Source of the DNA: Parachlorella kessleri
Taxonomy: Eukaryota; Chlorophyta; Trebouxiophyceae; Chlorellales; Chlorellaceae
Length of the DNA stretch: 29,218 bases
Assembly (NCBI GenBank): GCA_001598975.1
Contig: BBXU01000730.1
Span: 1 to 29,218, forward strand
Direction of reading: 5' to 3'
The notes under the pieces are model-generated. The model was given only the letters and a program-made list of their open reading frames with translations. It was not told the origin of the DNA and made no database searches. The position numbers were made by a program, and so were the translations under genes. Positions 9,587 through 22,200 of this stretch are shown here, in pieces. Within the stretch, counting starts at the first letter, position 1, and every line of letters begins with the position of its first letter.

Positions 9587-12500
9587 ATGACCGACGACCT
9601 GGAGCTTGTTTGCGGCATTTGCCTCACCGAGGACCTTACAGAGATCGGGGAGCTCGACAGCTGCCGACACTTGTTCTGCTTCCCATGTGAGCTCCCCCCT
9701 GCTTGGTCCTGGGCATCCTTACCGCCCTTGTGCGCGCCCTTGCCCACTCGTCACACGTTTCACAAGAAAATTGCTGACTTGGTGCCCTCCATTATGCATC
9801 TGTGTGCCCTGCCTCTCTCCCTTAGGGCCTCTCTTCCTGGTGTCCCTCAGGCATCTCCCGTTGGGCGGAGATAGAAAGCAAGTGCCCCTTCTGCAAGCTG
9901 CGCTTTTCGCAACTCCGCCACAAAAGGTTGGCCGGCAGGGAGGACCTGGCACATGCAGACCCCAGCGGTCCACTGCCCGGCACGTATTTGGATGTGCAGC
10001 AAGTACCCGAGCGGAACCAGGTAAGCAGCAGACTGGGTGAGACGCAGAGAGCTTCGAGGGCTATGCGGCTGCCTTGCTTCATCCAAAACCGCTGCTGCTT
10101 TTCACTGGAGGGCTGGAGGTGTTGGGGAGCAAAGACCGCCGGCCGGGAGCTTGCTGCACCACGCTGCATGTTTCAACTTGTGAACCTGCTGTGATTGTTA
10201 ATGCTGCAGAGGGTGGTTTTTGAGGACCCAGACTTTCAACAATGGTGAGATTCATATGTGACCGGCTGCCTGGGCAGCCCAGCACGGCCTTGAACCCGGC
10301 TGTGCGTGGCCTGTGTGGTTTGCATGCTTATTCGCCTCGTGCATGGTACCTTCTCACACGCGAGGGAGCAGGGCTTCTGGTCAACATGTATTCCCAGGAT
10401 TTGCGAATCTCTTCTTGTGAGATGATTGAGTCATTGCTGAGTCATCATTCATCATTGGTACTCAACTTGGCAGGATTGAGGAGGTGGTGTGCATCATCTG
10501 TGGTGGCGGCCATGACGAGGACCAACTTTTGCTCTGTGATGGTGAGGCCCTGCAAACCTGCCTTGCCAACCCTGCCGAGTAGTTGTCAGGCAGGGGACCA
10601 CCTTGACGCGCTAGCCACTGCCAAGGCAATGAATAGTGTGACATGGATTGCCAGTCGGAGCCTGTGGTGCATGTCTGCTTTGTGGGCTGGAAATAGAGCC
10701 CTACTCCTGTTGCCGTATGGTGGTTGCATCTCAAGCCTGCCTCTGGGCCTTATCTGGCTGCTATACCGTAACCAAGTCCTTGGGTGTCCCATGCAGGGTG
10801 CGACCGTGCTTGCCACACCTACTGTGCCGGGGTGGATGGCATCCCAGAGGGCGAGTGGTTCTGCCCCCAGTGCCAGGAGGCCCAGGAAGCAGCAGCGGCA
10901 GCAGAGCGCAGGGGACGCCGCCAGCGGCAGCGCCCCCAGCAGGCGCTAGCTCAGCAGAGACGGCCGGCCATGAATGGGGCGCAGGGCGCTGCAACCGGGC
11001 GGCGGCGGGGCCGTGGACCTCAGCAGCCGAGTGTTGTGATCGTGCTTGACAGCAGCGAAGAGGACGATTTGGAGGAGGAGGAGCAAGCAAGGCCCGCCCA
11101 GCGCCGTAGGACCGGTCAGCTGGAGCGGCAGCGGCCGGGACCCGCGCCACGGCAGCGCTCTGGCAGCAGGCGTGTTTCCTCAGAAGATGACGACCTGGAA
11201 GACTTCATTGTTCGCGGCAGCGAGGAGGAAGACGGGGACGCGGACTGGAGTGCCCGGTATGTTTTGGCAGACGTACTTTAGTGTAAGGGCAGCCCACAGT
11301 ATTGCCTGCAGCCGCACCAAGCGGAAAGGGAGGGTCTATTGTTTTGATACATTGAGGCACTCCCAAGCGGGATGTTACGAGTGCACCGGCTGTGTTGAAG
11401 GTGGTAACACAGCAGCTGCCGCCCTGAACCCCCTTGGTGGTCGTCCCTTGCAGCGGCCGGGGCAGGGGCGGCGGCCGGGCGACAGCAAACCAGCGCAGTA
11501 GCGGCCAGCAGAGGGCGGCAGGCGCAGCACGCGCAGCAGCTCCCCGGGGCGGGTCTGGCCGGGGGCAGGCGGCCTCACAGGGCCGCTTGGGGGGCAGCCA
11601 AGCCTTACAGAGGGCCAGGGGTGCTCTGCCGGAGTCAGAACCAGAGTTTGAGCTGTCAGACAGCGAAGAAGAGGAGTGGATATCAGAGGCAGGAGAGGAG
11701 GGGGAGGAAGGGCTGGAGGATGACTCGCCAGCCGCAGCTGCCCGGCGGCCGCGGCGGCGGCAGCAAGCCGTGCATGCCGTGCAGCGACCGCCCCGTCAGC
11801 AGCAGCCGCAGCAGCAGCGGCGGCGGCAGCGCTCAGGGCGCGCTGGCGGCACCGGCAGCGGCGACCCGGCTGCCGGGGCACGGGCTGGCAGCAGGAGGGG
11901 CCAGGTGTTGAGTAGCTCTGAGGATGGTGAGATCCTGGCTGGTGGGGACGGAGAAGGGAGCCGTCAGCAAGGCGAGGATCAGTCAGATGAGGACCTGCCA
12001 CTCATGCAGCGGCTGGAGGTAGGCGCCCTCTGGCCTTGCGCGAGTGCTGTAGCTGTTGGTGCAAAGGGAAGTTGGACTTGCCCGCTGACAGTGCCGGCTC
12101 CGGGGCATTATTGGTGTTGCATGCAAGGCTCAAGGGGAGTTGGTCAGCATGAGGGCAATGGCTTTGTAGAATCCTCCCACCTCACCCTTCTTGCAGGCAC
12201 GGGCGCGGCGCAGTTGGGGCCAGGCAGGTGCAGCAGGGCCAGCACGCACAGCAGGCGCAGCGGCCAGGCAGCGCACCCAGCGGGGCAGCCAGGCTGGTGC
12301 TGCTGGCTTGGCGGCGGCAGCCCCCAGCCGCGGGGCGCTGGCAGGCTTTAGCAGCCTGGCGGGACAGGGATTGTCAGCGGACCACAGGCACGATGGGGTG
12401 ATGATATGCCTGACGCTATGTTTATTGCACTGGCAGGGTGGCGATAATATATACTTATGCTCAGGTATTCATCTGTATACTGCCCCTCGGTTCGCCATAC

Positions 12501-15405
12501 TGCCTTGGATATGGAGGTGGGCATCCATGCCGTGGCACAGTCTTACCGGCAAGCGTGCAGAGTAATGGGCATGGAACGGACAGTGCAAGTGACAGGGGGC
12601 AGTTGGGGCGCCGAAGTTTTCTGGCTGGGCGACCTAGTTTCTTCTTTGCATTCTTAGAAAGCTTCCTGGCTTGGTAGGCCATCACCTCTGACACTCGTTC
12701 CCAGCCTCATAGGGCACCATTCTGACTACCGCCACCCTGGGCTTGCACCGTGTGCAGGCATGTGGACTCGCTTCGCTTCAACTGGGATGCCCTCCGCCGC
12801 GGCGCCGCCAGCTTCCAAAGCCTGGGCGACGCGGCGCCTGCGCCCTCTGGGGGGCGCCGGCGCCTCGTCAGGGCCGCTGAGCTGGCCGACCCGGCCCGTG
12901 ACCAGCATGAACAGCAGCGGCCAGTGGGAGACGGGCCTGGCCTGGAGAGTGACCCTATCAGGCGGGCAGCAGCCGCTGCAGTTGCTAGAGCTGCTGCTGG
13001 GGGCAGCGTCCCTCTTGTCGATCTCACCAGCCCAAGCCCTGGCCCTGTGGGGGCTGCTGCCGCAAGCGCCCGGGGTCAAGCTGGGGGGAGAGCAGCGGTA
13101 TATGCTCTGCCAGGGGGAGTAGAGGAGCAGGCGTGGGCAGCACTGGCGCAGGCACAAGCGCTGCAGGAAGAAAGGCAGCAGCAGCAGCAGCAAGGACGTA
13201 AATCAGAGCGCCCGCGGCGGGGGGCCAGGTGCGTGCTGCTTGCTTGCTGCATATTGTATCACTGAAACGCCCGTTGTGCAAATTATGGTGTGGCCTTGTC
13301 GGTTTTGACTTGCAGCAACAGAGTGTCTGCGAGCAAGGCTTTTGCATCCAGGATATTATCCGTGCGTTTGCCAGCCTATGCCGGGCAGCTGTGCAAGCAA
13401 ACGCTGGCTTCAGACTCAGCTGCAAGCCTGCCTGTCACGAGTAGAAGGTATGCCACCATTTCCTCAATCCTTCACAGCAGGCCAGGGTCGGAGGTATGTA
13501 AAGGACGTTGCAAGTGAGGGCTTTTCAATATGATGCTCCATAGCCGGTTGGAATTTTGGCTGGGCTGTGCAGGCGGCAAGTGCTGGACTCTGATGCCGAG
13601 GATGCTGACGTCAGCGCGGCGGACGAGTCCCTGGCCTCCCGCCTGCGCCGCCAGCTGGCGGAGGCCAAGGACAAGGGCAGCAGGCTGGTACCCCGCCAGC
13701 ATGGCGCCCAAGCCGCAGCCCAGGGCCCAACAGCAGCAGCAGCGGGTCGCACAGCAGGGGAGGAAGTAGAGGGTCCGGGAGTCACCCCGGGGGGTGGGTT
13801 GGAGAGGCATCCGGACGGGGCGGGAGGGGCAGCAGGGTCAGCGGGAGCACCCGGCCCCTCCCCTCCTACCACCGGCCGCCGCCTCGCCCGCACCATCAGC
13901 GACATGCGTTTTGCGGCGAACGTAGCACGCGGGACGCCCTTCAGCCGCGGCGCTGCAGGGGCTGGAGCTGGGGCGCCACAGCAGCGGCAGCGGGGCCCCG
14001 CTGCGCCATTTGTCATCCCCCGCCGAACGCCGGGCAACGCCCCTGCCGAGAGGGATGGCTTGGGGGCTGCTGGTGAGAGGGCTGGTGCTCACACTCTCCA
14101 TAACAACGGTAGCCACCATCAGCAGGAGCGGTGGGAGCAAGAGAGCCTGCAGCAGCGGCAGGAGAGGCACATATCAGAGGGGGAGAACTGGCCTCAAGCT
14201 GGGTCTACCCCCTGGCACGATAGTCGCCCGGCTCCACAGCGGCAGCAACAGCAACCACAGCAGCAGCAGCAGGAGGGACCCATGCAGGAACCCCTCCTCC
14301 CTGACAAGGCAGCCAATACGGCACGCGACCCGGCCGCGGCTAACCTTTTCAGTAGGTTCTCGCTCCAGCCGCGCAATGGCGTGCAGCACTCTCAGCAGCG
14401 GCAGCAGGGGCAGCCTCCTGCAAGGGAGACAGGGACAGGGCTTCCTGGTACCTCCCAGGCCATCCAGTTGTCTCGACAGGGTCACTTCCCGCTGGCTCAG
14501 GCGGCCGGGCCTTCCCAGCCTGCCCATGCCAGCAGCATGGGCTTTGGTGCTGTTCACCCTGGACAGCAGCGGCATCAGCAGCAGAGTCACACTGTTCCCC
14601 TGCACCAGCCAGGCCATCCTCCCAGCGACCACGTCCAGCCCTGCCCTGCTCAGCCCAATGGCCTGTCACCTGGCCTCCCCTTGGCAGATTGGCAGGGCTT
14701 TAGTCAGCCGCAGGGTTGGCCAGATGTCACGCCTCCCCCAGGGCCGCTGCGCCCCACCGTTATCCCCTCGAGCACCCCTGTCATGCTGCAGCCTCAGCAG
14801 GGCATTGCTGGCAGATTCCTTAGTGCAAACCCGGATGTCAGCCCAGCTAAGAAGGCAGCGCTGCATGTAAGCAACGGCAGCGGGGACCGGTCTCATGGAG
14901 AGCCGGCAATCAGTGCAGGTGCCTCTGGGGCCTCCCTGCAGAGCCCCAGCAAAGCGGCAGTGCACGAAAAGGTGAAGGTGCACCTGAAGGGGCCGTACAA
15001 GCAGGGACAGCTGAGCAGGGAACAATACAAGCAGGTGCGAGCGGCGGTGAGCTGTTGCGCTGCTCCAGGGTGAGGTCTCTTTGCCATAGGGTGTCCACTA
15101 GGGCTGCAGTGGCATCAACGCAGCACTGAATCATCCCTAGTAGGTACGGGCGGGTTCTGGGGCATTCTTGAGTGCGACTAGTGGGTCGCTGGTTACTGTG
15201 ACCTGCAACAGTGCTCAGAGATGCCCTGATCTACGCTTGTGTGCATGGTCTAACATTCCTGTGATTCTGTGCATGAAAGTCTCCAAGTGAAAGCATGTTG
15301 CAGGTTGGCCGGGAAGTCACCCACCAGCTGCATAGCCGGGGGACAACAGATGACGCAGCTGTGGAAGCTGCTGTGCGCGAGGCAGTACTGCGGGTACTAG
15401 TGTGA
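9587..15405 (+). CDS. PHRF1: RING + PHD finger protein with C-terminal SRI-like domain (PHRF1-like)
   Basis: A nuclear zinc-finger protein, probably a ubiquitin ligase and chromatin reader tied to RNA polymerase II. Clear exons: 9587-9686, 9851-10020, 10210-10244, 10474-10541, 10797-11256, 11454-12018, 12197 to about 12398, 12758-13228, 13316-13447, 13573-15034, 15304-15405 (TGA). The RING is complete as C3HC4: C9, C12, C26, H28, C31, C34, C45, C48. The PHD follows as C4HC3: C108, C111, C123, C126, H131, C134, C147, C150. Between them are the basic FCKLRFSQLRHKR and VVFEDPDFQQW. Long low-complexity linkers follow, with acidic Ser clusters (DSSEEDDLEEEEQA), Q/A/R runs, and LRFNWDALRRGAASF at 12774. 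The end (VKVHLKGPYKQGQLSREQYKQ, then HQLHSRGTTDDAAVEAAVREAVL) resembles the Set2-Rpb1-interacting helices at the end of PHRF1. The join from the 12197 exon to 12758 is unresolved because phase does not match, so a small exon is probably missing. All other joins keep phase. Modelled length is roughly 1250 residues. Enzyme activity is inferred. Confidence 0.87.
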
Positions 15406-16225
15406 CTCAAACTGTTGTGTGACAGTTACATGACAGTTGTGTGTTGTTAGTGGCTAGGATACACGGCTAACTCTTCTCCTTGCATTGATGAAAAACCCAA
15501 TATAGTTAGCAATGCCTTCTTGTTGACCAGGGGTCAGTGATGCTCGACTAGGGCTGCCATGCACTGCAGTCGTGAGCCTGCAAGCAATCCAATCCTACCT
15601 GGCAGGGCCCTGTCTGGCACATGCAGATTCTCACTGGTTAGGAATTGGTTGACAATCGTACTTGCTTATCTCAGGGTTTGGATCGTTCACACCAGCATTT
15701 AACTTCTTAGTATTCCATATAGGTACTTTTATAACCAGAAGGTTTCTATCACCGGCAAGAAGTGTTTCAAGTATAGATGAGGAGCAATGTTCACTGGTGA
15801 CAAATATCTATATACAGATATAGACCGGCCAAGTATAATAGAAGGTGCACCCATTTCCACCAGCTGCAGGACATAGCACATAACACCATGGTGTTCCCGC
15901 AGTTTTGTAGCCTTGAGGAGCGTTGGGCAGCCAGCTGCTGTCCCCTCACTTCAGAGGTCAGTGACTCACTATTCTTAAGTCAGCACTGCAGCACGCTCGC
16001 CATCACCGTGTGTTGGAGGCCCGGGACCCTGGCTTCGACCCTAGCAGGGGAAGACATGCTTCATTCTCAGTCACTACATCATATGACCAAACAGGACGGC
16101 GGAGAAAAAGCTAACCTTCAAGCACCCTTGGGAGGGACAAAAATAGGAGTTGGGGTAACTGGGCCTGACTTACAATGCTCACTTCCAGTGCAACCGCACA
16201 CCTATACTGGCGAACCCCCTTTCGA
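15406..16225. other. Convergent 3' region between the PHRF1-like gene and CFAP57
   Basis: About 820 bases, visibly more AT-rich than the genes around it, shared by the 3' UTRs of two convergent genes. The + strand shows no TGTAA after 15405. The - strand has TGTAA at 16174-16170 for CFAP57. An ATATCT...AGATAT inverted repeat lies at about 15803-15822. A long + strand open frame from 15888 is mostly antisense to the last CFAP57 exons and is not counted as a gene. Confidence 0.6.
16170..16174 (-). terminator. TGTAA poly(A) signal of CFAP57
   Basis: The + strand reads TTACA, so TGTAA on the CFAP57 strand, 52 bases after the chosen stop. The distance is short but acceptable. If the last exon is instead spliced at its overlapping donor, this signal would fall inside an intron. 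Confidence 0.55.
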
Positions 16226-19200
16226 CTACTTACCTCCAGAAGGGGGAGCAGCGGCAGCAGCACCGGCCTTCTGCTCTTTAAGTATCTGCACCTCCCGCCT
16301 CAGCTCATTAATCTCCCCAATGAGCGCAGCATTCTCGGTGACAAGGCGTCGCTGGGTGGTCTGCGCGATCCGTCTGTCAGCGTCCACCTTTTTCTTCAGA
16401 GCATCCACCGTGTGCTCCAGCAGCTGTTGTTGCCTGCAGCTGGGTGTCTGTGTAATGCTAGTAGACAATATGTGTGGTGCTGGGGAAGAGCTCAAGTTCA
16501 GTCTGTCAGGCGCAGAGGCGTCCAAGCTGTGCAAAACCTTGCCTTACAGTCGCTCCTTTATCAGGAGCAGACGGCGACCTGGTCTCTGCTGGCTAGCAAA
16601 GAAGCACGAACCTGGTTGCCATCTCGTCCGCTGCCCCAACATGGTCAGACCCGGTTGAGGGCCGCTTCAAGTCCTCAGTGACATGGGTCTGATACAGCTT
16701 GGCCACAGCCGCCTTGAGCTCGTCCGGTGACTGGATGAACTGTGTTACCACGTAGATGTCATGCTGCACCTGTCTGCACCACAAGCATGCCAGAAAGGGA
16801 GGGATCCCACATGCACTCGATCAAAGTGTCTGACCAAACAGGGCTTGGTGTTCCCCAGGTGAGTTGGCAACACATGCCCTAAGCAGTGCATATTTGGGAC
16901 GAGGGTCCGCTTTCTCTTTCGGTTGGGCAGCCAACAAAGCGATGTTGACCCACCTGAGCTGCTGCTTGCCTTCTGTCAGTGCCAGCCGCTGCCGCAGCAC
17001 CTCTTTTTGCAGCCCTGCCTGCCGCAAGCGCAGCTCAGAGGCCACCAGCTCAGCGTCCTGGTGGGACTTGTGCAGCGCCTGCTTTTTGGCCTCCAACGCC
17101 TGCGCTCAGCCACAACGTATGGCTATTATTACAGGTACAGCTTCAAGCTGTGCAACACGGAGTCAAAAGCTTTGCAGCAGTAAATGTGAACCCCTGGCAT
17201 TTGCAACAAGCACATACTGTTAGCAATCCTGGTAACTACCCTCCGTGGGTAGCCTGGTCTCTGAAAGGCGAGGGCTGCTGCAGCCACCACGCACCTGGAC
17301 CTCCTGATTCTTCTCAGCCACTTCCCTGTCCTTGGGGTCCAACATTGACCTCAGCTCCGAGCACTGGTATTCCAGCACGAATTTGAATTTCTCAAGCTCC
17401 TGCAGGCATGCAAAGAAGTAAGAGCATGTCTGGTTATCCCCAATGGCTTCCTTGAAGACCTATGCTGCTGCTGCAATATGCAGGATGGCTTTGCTCCCAG
17501 CTTGATACCTAGAGTAGTCTGCCATATCAAGCCGGCCACTCGGGCATGCCTGCCACGTTTGCACTTGGAGTGCGCAAGCAGGAGACATGCTCCACTTTGT
17601 TGGGCACCTGAGTCTTGCGCTTGAGATCCAAAATGCGCTTCTCCTTCTCTGCAATGGCATCGTCCCGGCTGGCCACCTCTTTGTGCAGGTTGGCAATGTC
17701 GCGGTGCAGGCCCTCAATTTCCTGCACCGGGACAGGGGGAGAAGATCAGGCGGAGGCACACCAGCAAGGCAGGGCTACTGCCAAGAGTCCAAGAACGGTT
17801 GGTGAATGGCGCCCGTAGATGCTTCAACCCGGCGTTGCACCCTTTCGTCCACCAATGAGCATATGCAAGTACTCCAGCCACCTGCAGGCAGTGAAGAGTT
17901 ACAGGCACCAGCGACCATCTCGCAGCCAACAAGCCAAGAGCACAATAGTCACCTGCCGGAGGGCCCTCTTGTCGCCCTCAGCAGCTCGCAGCAGAGCCTT
18001 GGTGTCGTCGATGGCCTTCTGCTGCTCATCAAATTTCTTGCGCAGCAGCCCATTCTCCCCCTTGAGCCGTAAACAGGCCTCCTTCTCGGTCAGCACCTGC
18101 TTTTGCCACCTGCAACGGTAATTTGGTTACAGCCATGGTCACTCCATGCGCTACAAATTCAGGCTTTGCTTGGGAATGCATAGCTCCCCTTGCAGCTATG
18201 CCGGATGACTGTCAGCATAAGAGTGAGCCAAGGTTCACCTGCGACACTTTGCCTTCACTAGCATGCTGCAGTACTCTCATCCTGTTGCCCATCAGAGTAG
18301 GGCTTCCCCACGAACCTTTCTTTGAGCTCCTCAACCTCCCTGTCAGCGTCCTCCTCCGTCTGCCGCTGCAGCTCCTTGCACTCTTTCCCAAACAGCCTAG
18401 CCTCCTGTGCAGGGTCAAGGACGTGCGAATGGGTAAGTCGCAGGAGGAAGCAGCAAAACATGAGCATCCTCAGATTGCCCACTTTCATTTGAGAAGTTAC
18501 AGGTCACCCCAGCAAAGGAAGAACCTCACGGAAGCACAGTCCAACACCAAGAGCAAGGACAAAGGGCATATATGCGCACCTCCTGCAGCTGCAGATGGAG
18601 CTGCTCCTGCTGCTCAAGCTTCTCCACAAAACCAGCTTTGATATCCTCCACGGCCTTATTGTGCTGTTCTTCCAAGGTCGCAGTTTGTTCCTCCCATCTG
18701 CATAGTCAGGAACTTGTTACTGGTTACAGCCCACCATCTACCAATGGTTGGGTCAGTCAGGGCGCAAGAATTGAGCAGAATGATTTGCAAAGGTTGGCAG
18801 GTCGGCACTGTTGGCAAACACCTCCTAAAGCAGGGTTTGCCAATGATGGCTCCCTCATGAAGCTAGGTCCAAGCATTCCTTCTGTTGAGTTCAGGTAGGA
18901 CGAAAAGTACAGCAACTGGTATGTGTTGCTAAGCCGCTGCAGTCCCTGGCTGCCTTGGTGTGGCTGTGAAAACCACGCTACAAGTACCTTGCCTATGGGT
19001 AAGTGAAGCCTGCAAGATCAACACGCCTGCCAAGGCCACAACCTTGCTCACCTCTTGTTCAGGGCCTCCCTGTCCTTCATCAGCTCCTGGTATCGCTCCA
19101 TCTCTGCAATGATCTTCCGCTGGTACTCGCTATCCAGAGCCACCAACTGAGTCTGCACGTTTCAGCTTGCTAACAATGAGTGCTCACAACTGAGGCACGA

Positions 19201-22200
19201 GGCCACTTGGAACTCTTGTCAAGCTGCCAGCAAAGGGTGTACATTGCAGTAGAACAACAACAGTTATGTCGTGTAGCGGACCTGCATCCAGCTGCCTTGA
19301 AAAACTCTTCATCGAAATCTGGAGTGGTGAGAAAGCTGGAAGCAGATCCAAGCACACTCACTGCAGGTGCCAGGGACCCACCTGGTACTTCTCTTCTGCC
19401 TTGTTGAGACGCTCCTCATACTGTGTCTCCAAATCGTTGCGGTCAATTAGCAGGGAGTCATACCTGGAGTGCAACATGCCCCCTTTGGCCATGTCGATCA
19501 ATACGAACAGGCCTAGCTCCAACAGGGCCATGAGAAAGGCATAGACAACAACAAATCACCATGCACAACTGTGCTCACCCCACTCACTTCTGCTTGGCGG
19601 CCGCTGTCTCCGACTCAGCTTTCTCAGTAAGCTCCTTCACCCTCTCATTCAGCTCCAGCTCCTTGAGCTTGAGTTGGTACTCATTGTGCGCCTTGACCTC
19701 CACAACCTGCGGTGTACTGTTTGGTATGTCGCCAACATGCCGATACAAGTTACATTTGACCAGTTTGCAATCTATTAGCTACACAGAAAACCACATCGCC
19801 AACAGACAGCAGGGCTGTGCTTGATGACCAGCTAGCTCAGACCTGTGCCTCCAGCTCAGCCATGCGGTTGCGCTTGTCGTCAATGTCCCCCCTGCCCGCC
19901 AGCACTTCTTCCGACGGTGCCAACCCCTCCTCCTTGCGGCCCGCCAGGCGATTTGGGTCCTGCGATTCAATGGCAACCTCACATATAGCGTAAAAAACCA
20001 GTCAGCTTACAATGACTGCATGCTTTACAAGGTGTGCCTCCAAAGCTTGACCCGCAGTGATAGGCACGGCAGTCCAACAACTGCAGAGAGAAACAGGAAC
20101 TTGCGCGAGTGCGAAGCACAGCAATGCAATCTATGTTGCCTACTGTGGAGCCTTGCAACTGAGCCCACGCTAGGTAACGTGCTCATAGCTCACCCTGTCC
20201 TTGACATCAAAGACGCAGACACAGCCATCGCCGGAGCCGACAAAGAGCAATGTCTCGTCCAGGTTGAGTGCCAGGCGGCTGATGGGGCCCCGTGTGCAGT
20301 GCTGCTCCTGGTACTCTGCTCCCTTTGTTAGCGGAAGCTTGTAGGTACGGACACTTCCATCAGTGTCACCCGTAAAGACCGTTCGTCCACCTGTAGGTCG
20401 AAAGACTTGCACTGCTGGGCGAGTGCAGCGAACATCGTCGGACAAGGATGTATTCAGTCTTTTTGAGGCCAATAGGTTGGCCATACTCAGTACATCTACC
20501 AAAGTTGCAAGTGGCTGACCTCACTGGGAGGCCAGACGTTCCCCCTCAGACGACAAAGCAGTGCCTCATATCATACGCTGAGCCCCTCGCTAATACTGAC
20601 AAGAACTACACCAGCTATAATTAGCCTAGCTTGCTTCCATCCCAGCAGACAAACCTAAACATAGCCACACTCACAGCTGATTACCTGCTGGCCCAAGGAC
20701 ATGGAAGGTTATGAACCTGCTCACAACATGAGGGCTACTCACCTGACCCAACAGCAAGATGACTGAGTACGGACCCAGTCTCTATCTCCTGAACAACAAC
20801 AAGCCCTCCTGAGCCGCTGCTCTCCTCCAAAAGGCGAAGTTTCTTGTCAGATGCAGCTGCCAGGATGGAAGCCGGTCCCCCGCTGGTTATCCCAGTGCTG
20901 TTGGGAATATTTCCTAAGCCTTGCAGTCCCACCTGCAGGCAAAGCAGGACAGAAGTCACTCCCCACACAACCTGAAGCCTCATGCTTCACAGGAACCGCA
21001 TGGGAGGACTAGACATGCCCATTAGTTGCATGCAGAGACCGTGTATCAGGCCACAACACCCAGCCGTATTCAACTCACCGCACAGGTATACGCCCAGCCC
21101 TTCTGCACAAAATCTCGCTCCCGCTTGCCGTCCAGTACTCTCCATTGGTAGATAGCACCGTCAATGCCAGCTGTCACCATGACAGTGTCATCCGCAGACC
21201 ACCAGAGGCTGCGTACCTTACCATTGTGGCCCCTGCAGAGGCAGTGGCTACTAAGTTCTACGCTGCCTGTGAAGAGGTGCAGGGCAAGGGCTTCTTGCCA
21301 TTCTCTGCCCTGAACAGATGTCCTCTCACCAGCGATAACGTCTAAAATCCTTCATGTATCCAGTATCACCAGCCTACCTGAGTACGCCCAAGCTTGCACC
21401 GGTGTAAGTGTTATAGACGTGCACAGAGTTGTTGTTGATTGCAGCAAAGAACTGACCGCCATTGCTGAAGCTGCAATCGCGGCAACCCTTGATGGGCAAC
21501 TCCTTTATAAGCCTGCATCACCAGGCCTTGGGCTCAGCACTAGGTGTCACATAAGTGTCGCACCAGATTTTCTTCAATCACACCAAGTGAATGATGCCGT
21601 ACACAAATACTCGGAGAGCGTTTTGCTTGGCTGACGGACCTGGCCTACCGATGGTCCTAGTAATTCAACTCACCTGAGGTCGTCAGCCAGTACAGACATA
21701 AAACGCAGCTTGTCTGCAAATCCCGCTAGTAACCTGCAAAGCATCTTTCAAGAGTACTTATGTGATGCACTGATTTGCAGCATGTCCAGCCTGCTAAGGC
21801 TACACAGCTTGCTTTGGGCTCCTTTGCCGTGGCAAGGACTTGAAAAACCCAATAACACTCACATGTAGCCGGTTGGGTGCAACGCCAGGCAAAGAGGCTC
21901 GGCATCAAACCTCTTCACCTGCATCCCAGGAGGTATAAGTGGTTGGGGCATCTGTAGCTTCCACAGTGCAAGGTCACCTGGCTGGGCCAGCCTCACGGCA
22001 CGCTTATATTCACCACGTGCCACTTCCATCAATGGTCTCAAAACCTGGCCTACACTAGGGATGGGACCCACCTCATAACCAGCGAGCAGCAAGAGAAGCC
22101 TGTACTCACACTGGCAAGCAGGAGGCAGGTGCACCAACTCACCAACTCGCACGACCTATCTTGGTAGTTCCAGATGCGCACAGTGCAGTCAGCGCTACCG

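Noticed and set aside
14010..14870. 286-codon open frame on the + strand
   Set aside because: It is a shifted-frame shadow of the large PHRF1-like exon 13573-15034. The other frame joins in phase at both ends.
16010..16055. tRNA-like stretch (GGCTTCGACCC / GGGTCGAAGCC)
   Set aside because: It looks like a T-loop on the - strand, but the five flanking bases do not pair and no acceptor stem, D arm or anticodon arm is present.
15888..16658. 256-codon open frame on the + strand
   Set aside because: Most of it is antisense to the last two CFAP57 exons, whose - strand translation clearly matches the family.
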